NCBI RefSeq assembly: GCF_000331535.1
Contig: NZ_AMZN01000055.1
Span: 62,001-126,000 of the forward strand
DNA from: Fulvivirga imtechensis AK7
GTDB lineage: Bacteria > Bacteroidota > Bacteroidia > Cytophagales > Cyclobacteriaceae
Direction: 5' to 3'
Length of the DNA stretch: 64,000 nucleotides
Positions 36,587 to 45,215 of this stretch are shown here, in pieces. The position numbers were made by a program, and so were the translations under genes. The notes beneath the pieces were generated by a model. The model ran no database searches, was not told the DNA's origin, and was given only the letters and a program-made list of their open reading frames with translations. The number at the start of each line of letters is the position of its first letter. The stretch's first letter is position 1.

Positions 36587-36874
36587 ATGTTTCGTTTTAT
36601 TCCTGGCTTTCTTGAAAATCAATATACTCATAGACTGGCCGCTGCAGGTAATCATACCACCTTAGTAGGTGGTTACTTGCATTACAAAAATGTTGTTCAA
36701 GAGGAAGAGAAGCAGCAGGCAAAGATTATTAATCAAGTAAAATATAATAAACTTATTAGCGATGAGAAAATTAGCCCGGGGCAGGCCAAAACGTTTTGCT
36801 GGTTATTTTTTGCAGTGGGTGGTGGATTAGACGGCATAGTCTCTTTAATTCTACAGTTCAGTGAGGGTTTCTGA
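36587..36874 (+). CDS. Hypothetical small protein with hydrophobic C-terminus
   Basis: 95 residues, not recognised. There is a polar, charged middle (VVQEEEKQQAKIINQVKYNKLISDEKISPGQAKTF, written in part) and a hydrophobic C-terminal segment (CWLFFAVGGGLDGIVSLIL). It is the first frame after the island-boundary repeat and precedes the GHKL gene by 170 bases on the same strand. Codon use is AT-rich like the two genes after it. Possibly a small membrane partner of that pair, or chance. Confidence 0.45.
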   Translation: MFRFIPGFLENQYTHRLAAAGNHTTLVGGYLHYKNVVQEEEKQQAKIINQVKYNKLISDEKISPGQAKTFCWLFFAVGGGLDGIVSLILQFSEGF

Positions 36875-37043
36875 AATTGTCGATCATCTTTAGGCAGCTA
36901 GCTACAATATTTAAAATCAATATTTAATTGCTACAGACACTTGAGGTTTCAGAAGAAGTGATTAATTGATAAAATGTCTTATAATTTTTATATTTCTTTT
37001 AAAAATGTTTATTTTCGATGTTTAAATTGATTTAAATATTTCC

Positions 37044-37928
37044 ATGCACATCTTTAAACCAATTCCATATAGCTTTGACCTTTGGACGCGGCAAATAATT
37101 TCTAATAGATATACATATGTTATAAATCGGAGAAAAATAGATAAGTTAATTATCGACCTAGGTAACAAGGGTTTTCTTGAACCATATCATCTTGTGTCAA
37201 TAGCATGTTTAATCGAAGAATATGCAAAGCAAAATATTTCTATTGAATTTAGGAATAACAATAACCAATATCTGAAGGATGTCAGGTTTAGCGACTATTG
37301 GACTGAAAATTTTGACCGGGATAGATTTACACCGACTTTTATTAATACCGCGCTTTGCTTGTGGCATATATCTAAGGAAATGATGTTTAACTATGCTTTT
37401 CAGGCGCAGCGATATTATGAAACGCATTATTTTGATGGGCTGACATTGGATCCCATGAACACGGCTATGGGAGAAATCTTTAATAATATATTTGACCACT
37501 CAAGATCCACCATCCAAGGTTATGTATTTACACAGTATTATCAAAAAAAGGAAAAAATTGTGACCTCAGTTTGTGATTTTGGAATAGGAATACCAAACGC
37601 AGTTAATGAAATGTGGAAGAGGGAGAAAGGAGTATTGTTATCCGATGAATCTGCTCTGAGAATTGCTCTTCGAAAAAGATTTACAACTCAATCAACTCCG
37701 AATAACAAAGGGTTTGGTTTGGACAATTTGAAATCGATTGCTAACGCCTTAAAAGGTAGATTAAATATAATATCTAATTATGCTAGTTACATCCAATATC
37801 CCACTGGTATAAATACATATGAAACTAAAAACATTTCGTTTCCCGGGACGTTAGTAAGCTTAGAGTTGGACTGTCGTTATCTGCCTGAAATGGAGCAAGA
37901 GATTGTTGATGATGAATTTTTTTTGTAG
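37044..37928 (+). CDS. GHKL ATPase-domain protein without a kinase His box
   Basis: 294 residues. The C-terminal half has a full GHKL ATP-binding set: N box GEIFNNIFDHS (143-153), G1 CDFGIGIP (177-184) and G2 NNKGFGLDNLKSI (220-232). The N-terminal 120 residues contain FLEPYHLVSIACLIEEYAKQ, a helical domain without HisKA, receiver or membrane segments. Free-standing ATPases of this kind are often paired with DUF4325 STAS-like proteins, as here 43 bases downstream. An anti-sigma/STAS-like switch is one guess; a defence role is another. It is AT-rich and lies in an accessory region. Confidence 0.8.
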   Translation: MHIFKPIPYSFDLWTRQIISNRYTYVINRRKIDKLIIDLGNKGFLEPYHLVSIACLIEEYAKQNISIEFRNNNNQYLKDVRFSDYWTENFDRDRFTPTFINTALCLWHISKEMMFNYAFQAQRYYETHYFDGLTLDPMNTAMGEIFNNIFDHSRSTIQGYVFTQYYQKKEKIVTSVCDFGIGIPNAVNEMWKREKGVLLSDESALRIALRKRFTTQSTPNNKGFGLDNLKSIANALKGRLNIISNYASYIQYPTGINTYETKNISFPGTLVSLELDCRYLPEMEQEIVDDEFFL

Positions 37929-37943
37929 TTTAAGAGTTATACC

Positions 37944-37971
37944 CTCCTAAGAGAGGAGAAAGGTAGGAAAA
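37944..37971 (+). promoter_or_regulatory. Possible ribosome-site hairpin before the STAS-like gene
   Basis: CTCCT at 37944-37948 can pair with AGGAG at 37954-37958 across a five-base loop, hiding one purine-rich site. A second site, AGGTAGG (37961-37967), stays free before the ATG at 37972. Confidence 0.3.
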
Positions 37972-38280
37972 ATGAAAAAAAAGGCTAATGCTGTAACAGT
38001 TGTCGAATTGTCCGAAATCACTCAAGGGACTATGTCAAATTCTGCAGGCTTTCAACTATTAACCATTTTAGATAAGAATTTTGAAGTTGGAAATTGTGTT
38101 CAATTATCCCTGAAAGGGTCTGGAGCTATGACATCTTCATTTTTGAATTCTTCATTTGGAGAGCTAATCGAGTTGTATGGGCTTGATTTTATTAAAGAAA
38201 ACCTGACACTTATTAATTATAAGAAGTCTCAGGCTGAAGTTATAAAGAACTACTTGGAAGATGTGAGTCACTACCATTAA
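37972..38280 (+). CDS. DUF4325 STAS-like domain protein
   Basis: 102 residues. The core CVQLSLKGSGAMTSSFLNSSFGELIELYG fits DUF4325 (strand, then TSSFLNxxFGxL). The domain resembles STAS anti-sigma-antagonist folds, in which a Ser or Thr in this loop is phosphorylated by a GHKL kinase. Its neighbour is a GHKL protein, so a switch pair is a reasonable inference. A hairpin terminator follows at 38304. Confidence 0.8.
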   Translation: MKKKANAVTVVELSEITQGTMSNSAGFQLLTILDKNFEVGNCVQLSLKGSGAMTSSFLNSSFGELIELYGLDFIKENLTLINYKKSQAEVIKNYLEDVSHYH

Positions 38281-38303
38281 CTGGTTAATGATACTAAAAT
38301 AAC

Positions 38304-38336
38304 TAGCCATGACTACGTACTATTATGGCTATTTTT
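38304..38336 (+). terminator. Terminator of the GHKL/STAS-like pair
   Basis: TAGCCAT (38304-38310) and ATGGCTA (38325-38331) form a seven-base stem followed by five T residues, 24 bases after the DUF4325 stop. Confidence 0.75.
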
Positions 38337-38502
38337 GTTTTAGATTGGTCGGAGAATAGGTTCTCCTCAAAATGAGGCTTTTGAGCCTTAAATACACTAA
38401 GACTAGACCAGCTTAATAGAATTGTGAAAGTTCTGAAGGTTGATCCTTGTGATCCGTCGCTAAAAAAATATTACGAACAGAAATCAGCTTCCGAGACAGG
38501 AC

Positions 38503-38518
38503 TAAGCTCGGGCTTTTT
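38503..38518 (+). repeat. 16-bp direct repeat flanking the GHKL/DUF4325 block, right
   Basis: Second copy of TAAGCTCGGGCTTTTT. With CCGAG at 38491-38495 it can form a weak hairpin ending in T residues. The gene-free stretch 38337-38560 holds nothing else I can name. Confidence 0.4.
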
Positions 38519-38560
38519 ATCAAAGATTTCGAGCGGAGAAGGGAATTGATATCAGCTAGC

Positions 38561-39019
38561 TCACTTTCTCCAATGAAAAATCACATACAAATGATGCGCT
38601 TCATGTAAAATGAAAAACTCAGTCCATTCGACAACAGTCATCACACCCAATTTGGGATGGGTGCCGGTTTTCAAAAGCTCTTCCTGGCTTAGCCCCTGGA
38701 TTTGAGCAATAATCTTTTTCCGGTCATTTTCTAGCTTTGTCAATAACTCTTCCATGGTGTGGGAGAGAAAATTCCCAAAGTCAGGATCATCCTCTGCTTT
38801 ATACCTGTCGAAGGAGGGGGTGTTGGTGGTAAGGATCAGGTTCAGGCGCTCAAGAAATATTTGCTGATACCTCACCAAATGTGCAAGATTTTCGTAGACG
38901 GACCATTTTTTCGGAACTGGTTTTTTTCGGAGAACGACCTCATCCATTTTGCCAATCAATTCTCTGATCGCATGATGCTGATCGAGCAGCCTGTTTTGCA
39001 GTGATGGGTATAGATTCAT
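38561..39019 (-). CDS. DinB family protein
   Basis: 152 residues of the DinB/YfiT four-helix bundle. The metal-binding histidines fit the pattern LLDQHHAIRELIGK and NLAHLVRYQ near the N-terminus, and FFILHEAHHLYVIF at the end (HxxxH-type helix). Family members include thiol-S-transferases, but the substrate is unknown. Its ATG overlaps the stop of the upstream small membrane gene by four bases. Confidence 0.8.
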   Translation of the reverse strand: MNLYPSLQNRLLDQHHAIRELIGKMDEVVLRKKPVPKKWSVYENLAHLVRYQQIFLERLNLILTTNTPSFDRYKAEDDPDFGNFLSHTMEELLTKLENDRKKIIAQIQGLSQEELLKTGTHPKLGVMTVVEWTEFFILHEAHHLYVIFHWRK

Positions 39020-39246
39020 TTGGACTTCTTTCTGATAATGAGTAATACTACGGTTAAAATAATAAGGACCAGAGCAATCAGGCCAAAGACATCCGCTGTT
39101 TGCTGATGATAAACCACACTCTCCTCAGGATCAAAATACATGCCTTCAGAATTATATGGAAGGGTAACTCTTTTGATATAAAGCCAGACGAAAGCCATTG
39201 ATATGATGGCAAGAAAAGCGATGAATATGTTGATTAACTTTTTCAC
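39016..39246 (-). CDS. Small two-helix membrane protein
   Basis: 76 residues with helices at about 4-24 (LINIFIAFLAIISMAFVWLY) and 52-72 (VFGLIALVLIILTVVLLII) and a basic tail. Between them lies a 28-residue loop, probably periplasmic. No family recognised. Coupled to dinB through an ATGA overlap. Confidence 0.65.
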   Translation of the reverse strand: MKKLINIFIAFLAIISMAFVWLYIKRVTLPYNSEGMYFDPEESVVYHQQTADVFGLIALVLIILTVVLLIIRKKSK

Positions 39247-39265
39247 TCTTTCTGCATGATAAAAA

Positions 39266-39396
39266 GGGGCTGTCTCAAAAACTGAAAGTCATTCTGACGG
39301 AGGAAGAATACTACTAAGATCGAAAGTGCCTGTCTTATCGTTTAGTAAGATCCCTCCCTCGTTTCCACAGGATGACTGGTCGTTTAAGACAGCTCC
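39266..39396. repeat. Intergenic palindromic element
   Basis: GGGGCTGTCT (39266-39275) and AGACAGCTCC (39387-39396) form an imperfect inverted repeat around sequence such as gtcattctgacggaggaag and agatccctccctcg...ccacaggatgac. I recall this wording as a dispersed intergenic repeat of Bacteroidota genomes; only one copy is in this window. Confidence 0.45.
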
Positions 39397-39406
39397 TGAA
39401 ATGTTA

Positions 39407-41485
39407 CTATTCAGCAGGAATCAGGCTTATAGCCGCGCCACCCCCTGGCGCAAGGCGTAAGTCCAGTGAATCTTCGCTGGTGACAGTTCGCTCAGTGATC
39501 CGGTAAGCAGTTGGGTTTTTGTCCCAGTGCGCATCTCTTTCATCTCCATAAATGGTGGCTTTATAGTTTTTGCCATTATCGAGGAAGTCAAGCGGAATAT
39601 TCAATTGTCTGGTATTTTCATCTGTGATAGAGCCTACAAACCATTTATCAGAGCCTCTTTCTCTTCTGGCGATCGTTACATAATCTCCTACCTCACCATT
39701 AAGGACCTTTGATTCTTCCCAATCAACGCCAACATCTCGGATAAACTGGAAAGCCTTATTGCCCTCATAGTATTCGGGCAGGTCGGCCGCCATTTGTACC
39801 GGACTGTAAATTACCACAAACAGGGCCAGTTGATGGGCAAGAGTAGTGTTGACCTGGTTATTTTCCTTCCAGGGCTTAAGTTTGATGTTAAAAATACCCG
39901 GGGTATAATCTATTGGTCCGGCCAGCATCCTCGTAAAGGCTACCGTGGGCAAATGAGATGGTGGGTTGCCTCCATCACTGGCCCATGCATTGAACTCTTG
40001 TCCTCGCAATCCCTCACGAGCAATAGCATTGGGCAATGTGCGTCTGATGCCTGTTGCTTTTATGGGTTCATGCGCATTAACAGCCACTTGATGTTCGGCA
40101 GCTTTCTCCAATACTTTTCTATAATGGTTGACCATCCACTGGCCGTGATGGTATTCGCCTTTCGGTATTATTTTGCCTACATAACCTGTTTTCACGGCAT
40201 GGATGCCCAGGCTTTCCATGAGCTTGTAAGCAGTGTCCAACTGCTGTTCATAAGTGCGGGGCGCTGCTGAGGTTTCATGATGCATAATGATCTCCACACC
40301 CTTTTCTTTACCATAGTGCACCACTTCCTGCAGGTCATAGTCTTCGTAAGGAGTAACGAAGTCAAACACGCCTTCACGGTCTTCAAAGCCTATCCAGTGC
40401 TCCCAGCCTGTATTCCAGCCCTCAACAAGAACAGCTCCTATGTTATTAGCGGCAGCAAAATCAATAAATTTTTTAGTATTCTCTGTTGTAGCTCCATGCT
40501 TATCGCTTGCCCTGTCCCATGAAGACTTGCCCAGGTGCATTTCCCACCAGATGCCAACATACTTAGTAGGCTTAAACCATGAAACATCTCCGATTTTATT
40601 GGGCTCATTGAGGTTGACGATCAACTTAGATTCAATCAGATCGCCTGCTTTGTCAGCAATTTGGATGGTGCGCCATGGGGTACTGAAGGGTGTATTCCTT
40701 TTTACTTTGTAGCCTGTTATTTCCGAGCCTACAAGCTCACTGCGCATGGAGAGATTGTCCGGGTCGACTTTGAGGGTCATACCGGAATAGTCAGTGAGGT
40801 TAGCCTCATGAAAGCTCAGGTACAGACCTTCCGCAGTTTTCATAGTTACCGGAGTATTTACCGCGTTTTCAGGAATATAGGTCTGAGCGAGGTTAGGGTG
40901 GTCACGCTTACTCAATGCATCTATTTCAGAAAACCGGGTTTCATTGTAGAGATGTTCATAGATATCCCAATCCCCCGGAATCCACCATACCTGATGGTCT
41001 CCTGTAAGCTGAAATTGTGTATTTTCATCAGTAATGATCACCTCCTTCATATTTTCCTGTTTCGGAAAATGATACCTGAAGCCGAGACCATCGTCATACA
41101 CCCTGAATATCATTGAAAAATGGCGTTGCAATCCTTCCTGTTCTTCCAGGTCTATGGTTAACTCATTGAAGTTATTTTTTACTTTTCTTTGCTCTCCCCA
41201 CGGCATTTCCCATGTTTCAGTCACTGTTTTGGAGGAGGAATTTTTGACGACCAGGCCCGACCTTAAAGGGTTGGCATCTTTGAAATCAAAGCCAATCCAT
41301 GAAGTATCAATGACCAGTGTCTGATTGTGCGTTATTGTGTAACCAGGTTCCCCTTTGGCACTAAGAAAAAAGGAGACAGTATTGTTGCCTGAAGGAGATG
41401 CTATGGTAAGAGGAGCCTCTGTTTCTACAGGCATTTGACAAGCCATAAAAAGGGAGATTAACAATAGGTGTAAGCGCGCATTCAT
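39407..41485 (-). CDS. Glycoside hydrolase family 97 lipoprotein (SusB-like alpha-glucosidase)
   Basis: About 692 residues from the ATG at 41485 (MNARLHLLLISLFMACQ), which gives a lipobox signal; the frame extends to 41521. An N-terminal beta-sandwich (GH97_N: VYDDGLGFRYHFP) is followed by a (beta/alpha)8 barrel (KYVGIWWEMH, GAVLVEGWNTGW, IIMHHETSA, VAVNAHEPIKATG, EGLRGQEFN) and GH97_C. The Glu residues in HHETSA, NAHEPIK and LRGQEF fit the inverting, Ca2+-dependent subgroup. It would release glucose from alpha-glucans in the periplasm or at the surface. No SusC/D pair is nearby. Confidence 0.92.
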   Translation of the reverse strand: MNARLHLLLISLFMACQMPVETEAPLTIASPSGNNTVSFFLSAKGEPGYTITHNQTLVIDTSWIGFDFKDANPLRSGLVVKNSSSKTVTETWEMPWGEQRKVKNNFNELTIDLEEQEGLQRHFSMIFRVYDDGLGFRYHFPKQENMKEVIITDENTQFQLTGDHQVWWIPGDWDIYEHLYNETRFSEIDALSKRDHPNLAQTYIPENAVNTPVTMKTAEGLYLSFHEANLTDYSGMTLKVDPDNLSMRSELVGSEITGYKVKRNTPFSTPWRTIQIADKAGDLIESKLIVNLNEPNKIGDVSWFKPTKYVGIWWEMHLGKSSWDRASDKHGATTENTKKFIDFAAANNIGAVLVEGWNTGWEHWIGFEDREGVFDFVTPYEDYDLQEVVHYGKEKGVEIIMHHETSAAPRTYEQQLDTAYKLMESLGIHAVKTGYVGKIIPKGEYHHGQWMVNHYRKVLEKAAEHQVAVNAHEPIKATGIRRTLPNAIAREGLRGQEFNAWASDGGNPPSHLPTVAFTRMLAGPIDYTPGIFNIKLKPWKENNQVNTTLAHQLALFVVIYSPVQMAADLPEYYEGNKAFQFIRDVGVDWEESKVLNGEVGDYVTIARRERGSDKWFVGSITDENTRQLNIPLDFLDNGKNYKATIYGDERDAHWDKNPTAYRITERTVTSEDSLDLRLAPGGGAAISLIPAE

Positions 41486-41776
41486 ACGAGCCGGAAGTTG
41501 TTTGGTAAAATTGTTTAACATGTTTTAAGGGGTTATTGTTAATTGAAAAACCAGGCATCTGTGGTTAAAGATACAAATTATAGTGACTTTTTTGAGCGAC
41601 AAACTACCCTATAGGAAGAGGGGGGATGGTTGTTGAAAAGCAGGGGATTAAAGAAGCTGGTGATTGGTAGATAATTTTTTCTTTTTATCGTTCGCAGTGA
41701 AATTGGGGTGTTCATTAGGGCTGTATACACGATAAGGGGACCGCTTCGTGCCTCGCGGTGACGATCCTGATATTGT

Positions 41777-41807
41777 ATGCGGAGAATAAACGATCTAATC
41801 TCCGCAT
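41777..41807. repeat. Nine-base inverted repeat between two minus-strand genes
   Basis: ATGCGGAGA (41777-41785) and TCTCCGCAT (41799-41807) are perfect inverted arms with a 13-base loop. No T run follows. The gap 41523-41886 otherwise contains only this and the terminator at 41831. Confidence 0.5.
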
Positions 41808-41830
41808 ATTTAGCGGAAATTATACTATGG

Positions 41831-41870
41831 AAAAGGCGTCTGAACGGTTTCAAACCGTCAGACGCCTAAA
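41831..41870 (-). terminator. Strong terminator of the secreted esterase gene
   Basis: AGGCGTCTGA-ACGGTTT (41834-41850) and AAACCGT-CAGACGCCT (41852-41867) form a 16-pair stem with one bulge and a very small loop. On the minus strand it ends in TTTT (41834-41831). It lies 20 bases past the stop of the gene at 41887. Confidence 0.85.
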
Positions 41871-41886
41871 CAGTGGCTACCAATAC

Positions 41887-43611
41887 CTACTCATTCTGCA
41901 CAAGTACTTTGTGCGTCACGATCTTATCGTGATAATTGACCTGGAGGAAATAGATGCCTGTTTTAAGTCCTCTCGTGTCGATGGGTATTTGTTTTTGGTG
42001 GTTGGCAATCTCGTATTCCCGAATGACTACACCGGTAGGGGCTATCAGTTTCAGCGACTCGCCTCCTTTTAGCTTATCACTTTGGAATACGACTTCACCT
42101 TTGGCAGCCGGGGCAGGATAGAGTGTAGCTTCGTCTCTTTTCTCTACATTTTCACTGGTCGATTTTGCTTCGTCCATCGCTTGTGTGCCTCTGGTAAAGC
42201 TGAGCGTCACCTGATAAGAGATGCTCGGTTTGGTTGACAACCTGTCACTGTAAGCAGTGGCTGTAACGGTATATTCGTCAACAAAAGGCACAAAGAATTT
42301 ATGATTCTGCTGTCCGATGGTATAATTAGGGTAGGTGGCCGTCAACACCTTATCATTCATAGTGTTGAAGTTGCGATTATGGTCGATTTCAAAGCGCACA
42401 CTGCTGGACTGTGGTATCAGGTTTTTGGTGATGGCCTTAATGTCGAGCAGCGTTGCATTGTAGTTGTTCAGATTGACTACTTTATTGAAGGTGATCGGGC
42501 CCAGATCTGCTTTGTTTTTGCCATCATAAAGACGAAGTTCTGTCACTTCAGGGGCAGTGGTGCTGCTTAAAATATTGATCTTTATTTCATCGCTGTTGGT
42601 ATTTCCTTCGTCATCCGTGACTGTTAGCCGGAAATGGTAGGTACCGGCTGTGGTCGGTTTTATCTGCAGGAATGGTTTTCCGTTTGTAAAGGATACAGCA
42701 GGACCGGAAATTTTTTGCCACGTGTATTTGGTGATGTTACCGTTCGGGTCATACGTGAAGCTGTGTAGCCTGAGAGGGTGCTTAGGGATCAAAAATGATT
42801 TATCGCTGCCCAGGTTGACCATGGGCTTGTAGTTGTTAGGGTTATTTTTTTTGAGCGCAAGCATCCATTCATAGATATCATATCCACTGGTCCGGTCGTA
42901 GACCTGGTCCCAGCCGTTATGGCCTTTGGCCTCAAAGAGTGTGAGGTGTGCCGGCAAGTATGGGGGCTTGATACAGTTGTTGATAGCCTCTACCACTGTC
43001 TGTTGACCTTTTCTTGTGGTGCCACCTGTTGGGGGGATGATGCCATCTGCCTGGCCGTGGAAAGCCCAAACGGCCACACCTTTTAGAGTACAGATATTTT
43101 CGATGGGTGCGTTGCCACTAAATGGCGCCAGTCCTGCCAGCTTACCGGGAAACGCAAGCGCATAATCCCATATGCCTTTGGCTCCGAGACTGATGCCGGT
43201 TCCGAAGACCCTGTCCGGATCAATGTTGTAGTTGGCCGGCTTCATCACATGCCTTACCACCTCATCTACATAGCTGGGGTCCCACTCATAGTTGTTATTA
43301 GCAGAATTATTACATTTTGTGCCTAGTTTGACATGTGGAGCAATGATGATCATAGGTATACTGTTGAAGAAACTGTTCCTCTTAATGGCCCCCGGAAGTC
43401 CTTTGCCAGCCAGACAGGAGATAGTGGGCCCGATATCCTGGGCGCCATGCAAATAGATAAGTAAAGGATAGGCTTGTGTGCCATCATAACCTGGGGGCGT
43501 GAATATCAGATATTCCGTGCCCGCGGGCGTCTTCTCAATGCGCATAGTCAAACCGTATGAATACGCACATGTTGCTAAAAAGCAGATGAAATAGAGTATA
43601 GTTGTTCGCAT
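41887..43611 (-). CDS. Secreted esterase with PKD-like domain and T9SS sorting domain
   Basis: 574 residues. A signal peptide (TTILYFICFLATCAYSYG) precedes an Esterase_D/PHB-depolymerase-like hydrolase with GTGISLGAKG (nucleophile Ser in GxSxG), AFHGQADGIIPP (Asp) and FEAKGHNGWDQVY (His). A PKD-type domain with YDPNGNITKYTWQKISGP and YHFRLTVTDDEG and a linker domain follow. The C-terminal sorting domain has LYPAPAAKGEVVF and LKTGIYFLQVNYHDKIVTHKVLVQ. It probably acts on acetylated or feruloylated polysaccharide at the cell surface. Related to the truncated protein at the window start, but with an intact catalytic serine. Confidence 0.85.
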   Translation of the reverse strand: MRTTILYFICFLATCAYSYGLTMRIEKTPAGTEYLIFTPPGYDGTQAYPLLIYLHGAQDIGPTISCLAGKGLPGAIKRNSFFNSIPMIIIAPHVKLGTKCNNSANNNYEWDPSYVDEVVRHVMKPANYNIDPDRVFGTGISLGAKGIWDYALAFPGKLAGLAPFSGNAPIENICTLKGVAVWAFHGQADGIIPPTGGTTRKGQQTVVEAINNCIKPPYLPAHLTLFEAKGHNGWDQVYDRTSGYDIYEWMLALKKNNPNNYKPMVNLGSDKSFLIPKHPLRLHSFTYDPNGNITKYTWQKISGPAVSFTNGKPFLQIKPTTAGTYHFRLTVTDDEGNTNSDEIKINILSSTTAPEVTELRLYDGKNKADLGPITFNKVVNLNNYNATLLDIKAITKNLIPQSSSVRFEIDHNRNFNTMNDKVLTATYPNYTIGQQNHKFFVPFVDEYTVTATAYSDRLSTKPSISYQVTLSFTRGTQAMDEAKSTSENVEKRDEATLYPAPAAKGEVVFQSDKLKGGESLKLIAPTGVVIREYEIANHQKQIPIDTRGLKTGIYFLQVNYHDKIVTHKVLVQNE

Positions 43612-43751
43612 AATCGTGTGTTAATACTGTTGATTATGCTAATGACTGTAAGTGGAGGGGATAATAGTTTCCTTATAAAGTTAAATGAATTTCCACAATC
43701 AAATCTCAAGTATCGGAGAAAAATTTTTATTGTCCTGATTTCCGGCTTCCT

Positions 43752-43880
43752 CTATTCATCGAATGAGACTTGCCAACAGGAGGAACTCGTCCGATGAGGT
43801 GTGATTTTAGTCTTCTGATATCCATGCGGGTGACGCATTTCACCTAGTAAAGGGTCGTAATCATACCCCTTTTTATAGTG
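43752..43880 (-). pseudogene. Possible Rhs/YD-repeat core fragment
   Basis: In one minus-strand frame the bases read HYKKGYDYDPLLGEMRHPHG then YQKTKITPHR and a stop at 43752-43754. YDYDPLLGE resembles the core-end motif YDPxxGR of Rhs/YD-repeat proteins. No start or longer frame exists, so this would be a short fossil. The rest of the 43612-43938 gap shows nothing else. Confidence 0.3.
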
Positions 43881-43938
43881 TGAAAGTATAGATCTTTGGA
43901 GTTGTTAGAATCATTAAAAATAAAATCAAGTTATCATT

Positions 43939-44379
43939 ATGGCTACAGTAAGCACTTATTTGAATTTTGAGCGAAATACCGAAGAAGCATTCAATTTTTA
44001 TAGATCCGTCTTTGGTGGGGAGTTTTTCGGTGATGGCATTATGCGTATGGGAGATGTTCCTGCTACGGATGGCATGCCTCCATGCGCTGAGGGAGATAAA
44101 AACCTGGTGATGCATGTGGAATTGTCTATTTTGGGAGGGCACTCGCTGATGGGCACTGACGCCCCGGAAAGTATGGGTTTTAAACTCAATAAAGGTAATA
44201 ATGTACACATTAACCTTCAGCCTGATACGCGCAAAGAGACTGACAGGCTCTTCAAAGCACTCTCGGAAGGTGGACAGGTGACCATGGAGCTGCAGGAAAT
44301 GTTCTGGGGAGACTATTTTGGCAGTTGCACGGATAAGTTTGGGGTTCATTGGATGTTCAACTGTGGGGAAAAGGTCTGA
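43939..44379 (+). CDS. VOC superfamily protein, PhnB-like
   Basis: 146 residues with the PhnB/3-demethylubiquinone-type VOC pattern: STYLNFERNTEEAFNFYRSVFGGEF, MHVELSILGGHSLMGTDAPE and EMFWGDYFGSCTDKFGVHWMFN. Known relatives include glyoxalase-like and resistance proteins; the substrate is not predictable. Single gene. Confidence 0.85.
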   Translation: MATVSTYLNFERNTEEAFNFYRSVFGGEFFGDGIMRMGDVPATDGMPPCAEGDKNLVMHVELSILGGHSLMGTDAPESMGFKLNKGNNVHINLQPDTRKETDRLFKALSEGGQVTMELQEMFWGDYFGSCTDKFGVHWMFNCGEKV

Positions 44380-44495
44380 TCAAATCCTTTGAAGATATTC
44401 TGCTTTAGTCTGGAGGAAATATTGAAAAGTGCAGAGAACATAAGCTTCTTATTTACTTAGTGTTCTCTGCACCGTTCACGACTATTTTGGACAAT

Positions 44496-45068
44496 TTACT
44501 TGCTGATTCCTGCTTCCTCTTGCAGTTGACTTTCAAAATTTTCAACAAGGTTATGCAGGCGGTCGTGTAATTCCTGATCGTTAAAATGTAAGCCTTGTTC
44601 TCGCAGTTCTACAGTTTTGTGAAACCCGGGAACAGGTAAGGAATTAACTATCTTGCCTTTGAGCAAGGTGATGATATCCGTTGCATGCCTGATGGCAAAT
44701 GCTGCGCCACCTTGTCCGGGTGATGTGCCCAGAAGCAGTACGGGTTTGTTTTCAAAAACATTGTAAGATGTGCCCGCACGGGATATCCAATCCATAGCAT
44801 TTTTAAATGCTGCTGACACAGAGTGGTTATTTTCGCTTACCGCAATGATGAAAGCATCATGCTCGCGGATCAATTGGTAAAGTTTAGCAGCACTTTTGGG
44901 TATCCCGCTGGTTTCCATAATCTCCAGGCCGAATACTTCCATGGGGAAATCACGAAGATTGATCAGTACGGAGGGGGTTTCATTTAGTAAACCACTTGCA
45001 TAGGCTACCAATTGCTGATTGATTGAGTTAGGGCTGTTGCTGCCCGAAAATGCCAATATCTTTTTCAT
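44496..45068 (-). CDS. NADPH-dependent FMN reductase family protein
   Basis: About 190 residues from the ATG at 45068 (MKKILAFSGSNSPNSINQQL); the frame extends seven codons further. A flavodoxin-like fold shows the FMN phosphate loop SGSNSPNSIN, HDAFIIAVSENNHSVSAAFKNAMDWIS and KPVLLLGTSPGQGG. Predicted quinone or azo-type reductase in the cytosol. Third in the Crp-DoxX-reductase series on the minus strand. Confidence 0.85.
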   Translation of the reverse strand: MKKILAFSGSNSPNSINQQLVAYASGLLNETPSVLINLRDFPMEVFGLEIMETSGIPKSAAKLYQLIREHDAFIIAVSENNHSVSAAFKNAMDWISRAGTSYNVFENKPVLLLGTSPGQGGAAFAIRHATDIITLLKGKIVNSLPVPGFHKTVELREQGLHFNDQELHDRLHNLVENFESQLQEEAGISK

Positions 45069-45215
45069 ATGTATATAGTTTATTTTCAATGGTCACTACC
45101 TGTCCCGATCCTTTATCCTTTCGGGATGGAATTTGCATAAACTTTATTCATCCCTGGCTAGTATAATTAGGATGACTAAACTTTATGCTCATTTCATAAC
45201 TTTTGATTTAATTTT

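Noticed and set aside
37044-37928. Annotation as a sensor histidine kinase
   Set aside because: ATP-binding boxes are present, but there is no HisKA/H-box, HAMP or membrane segment, and no response regulator is adjacent.
21600-38520. An integrase or transposase gene for the tRNA-Ser island
   Set aside because: I read all frames in this stretch and saw no tyrosine or serine recombinase motif and no DDE transposase; only primase remnants are left.
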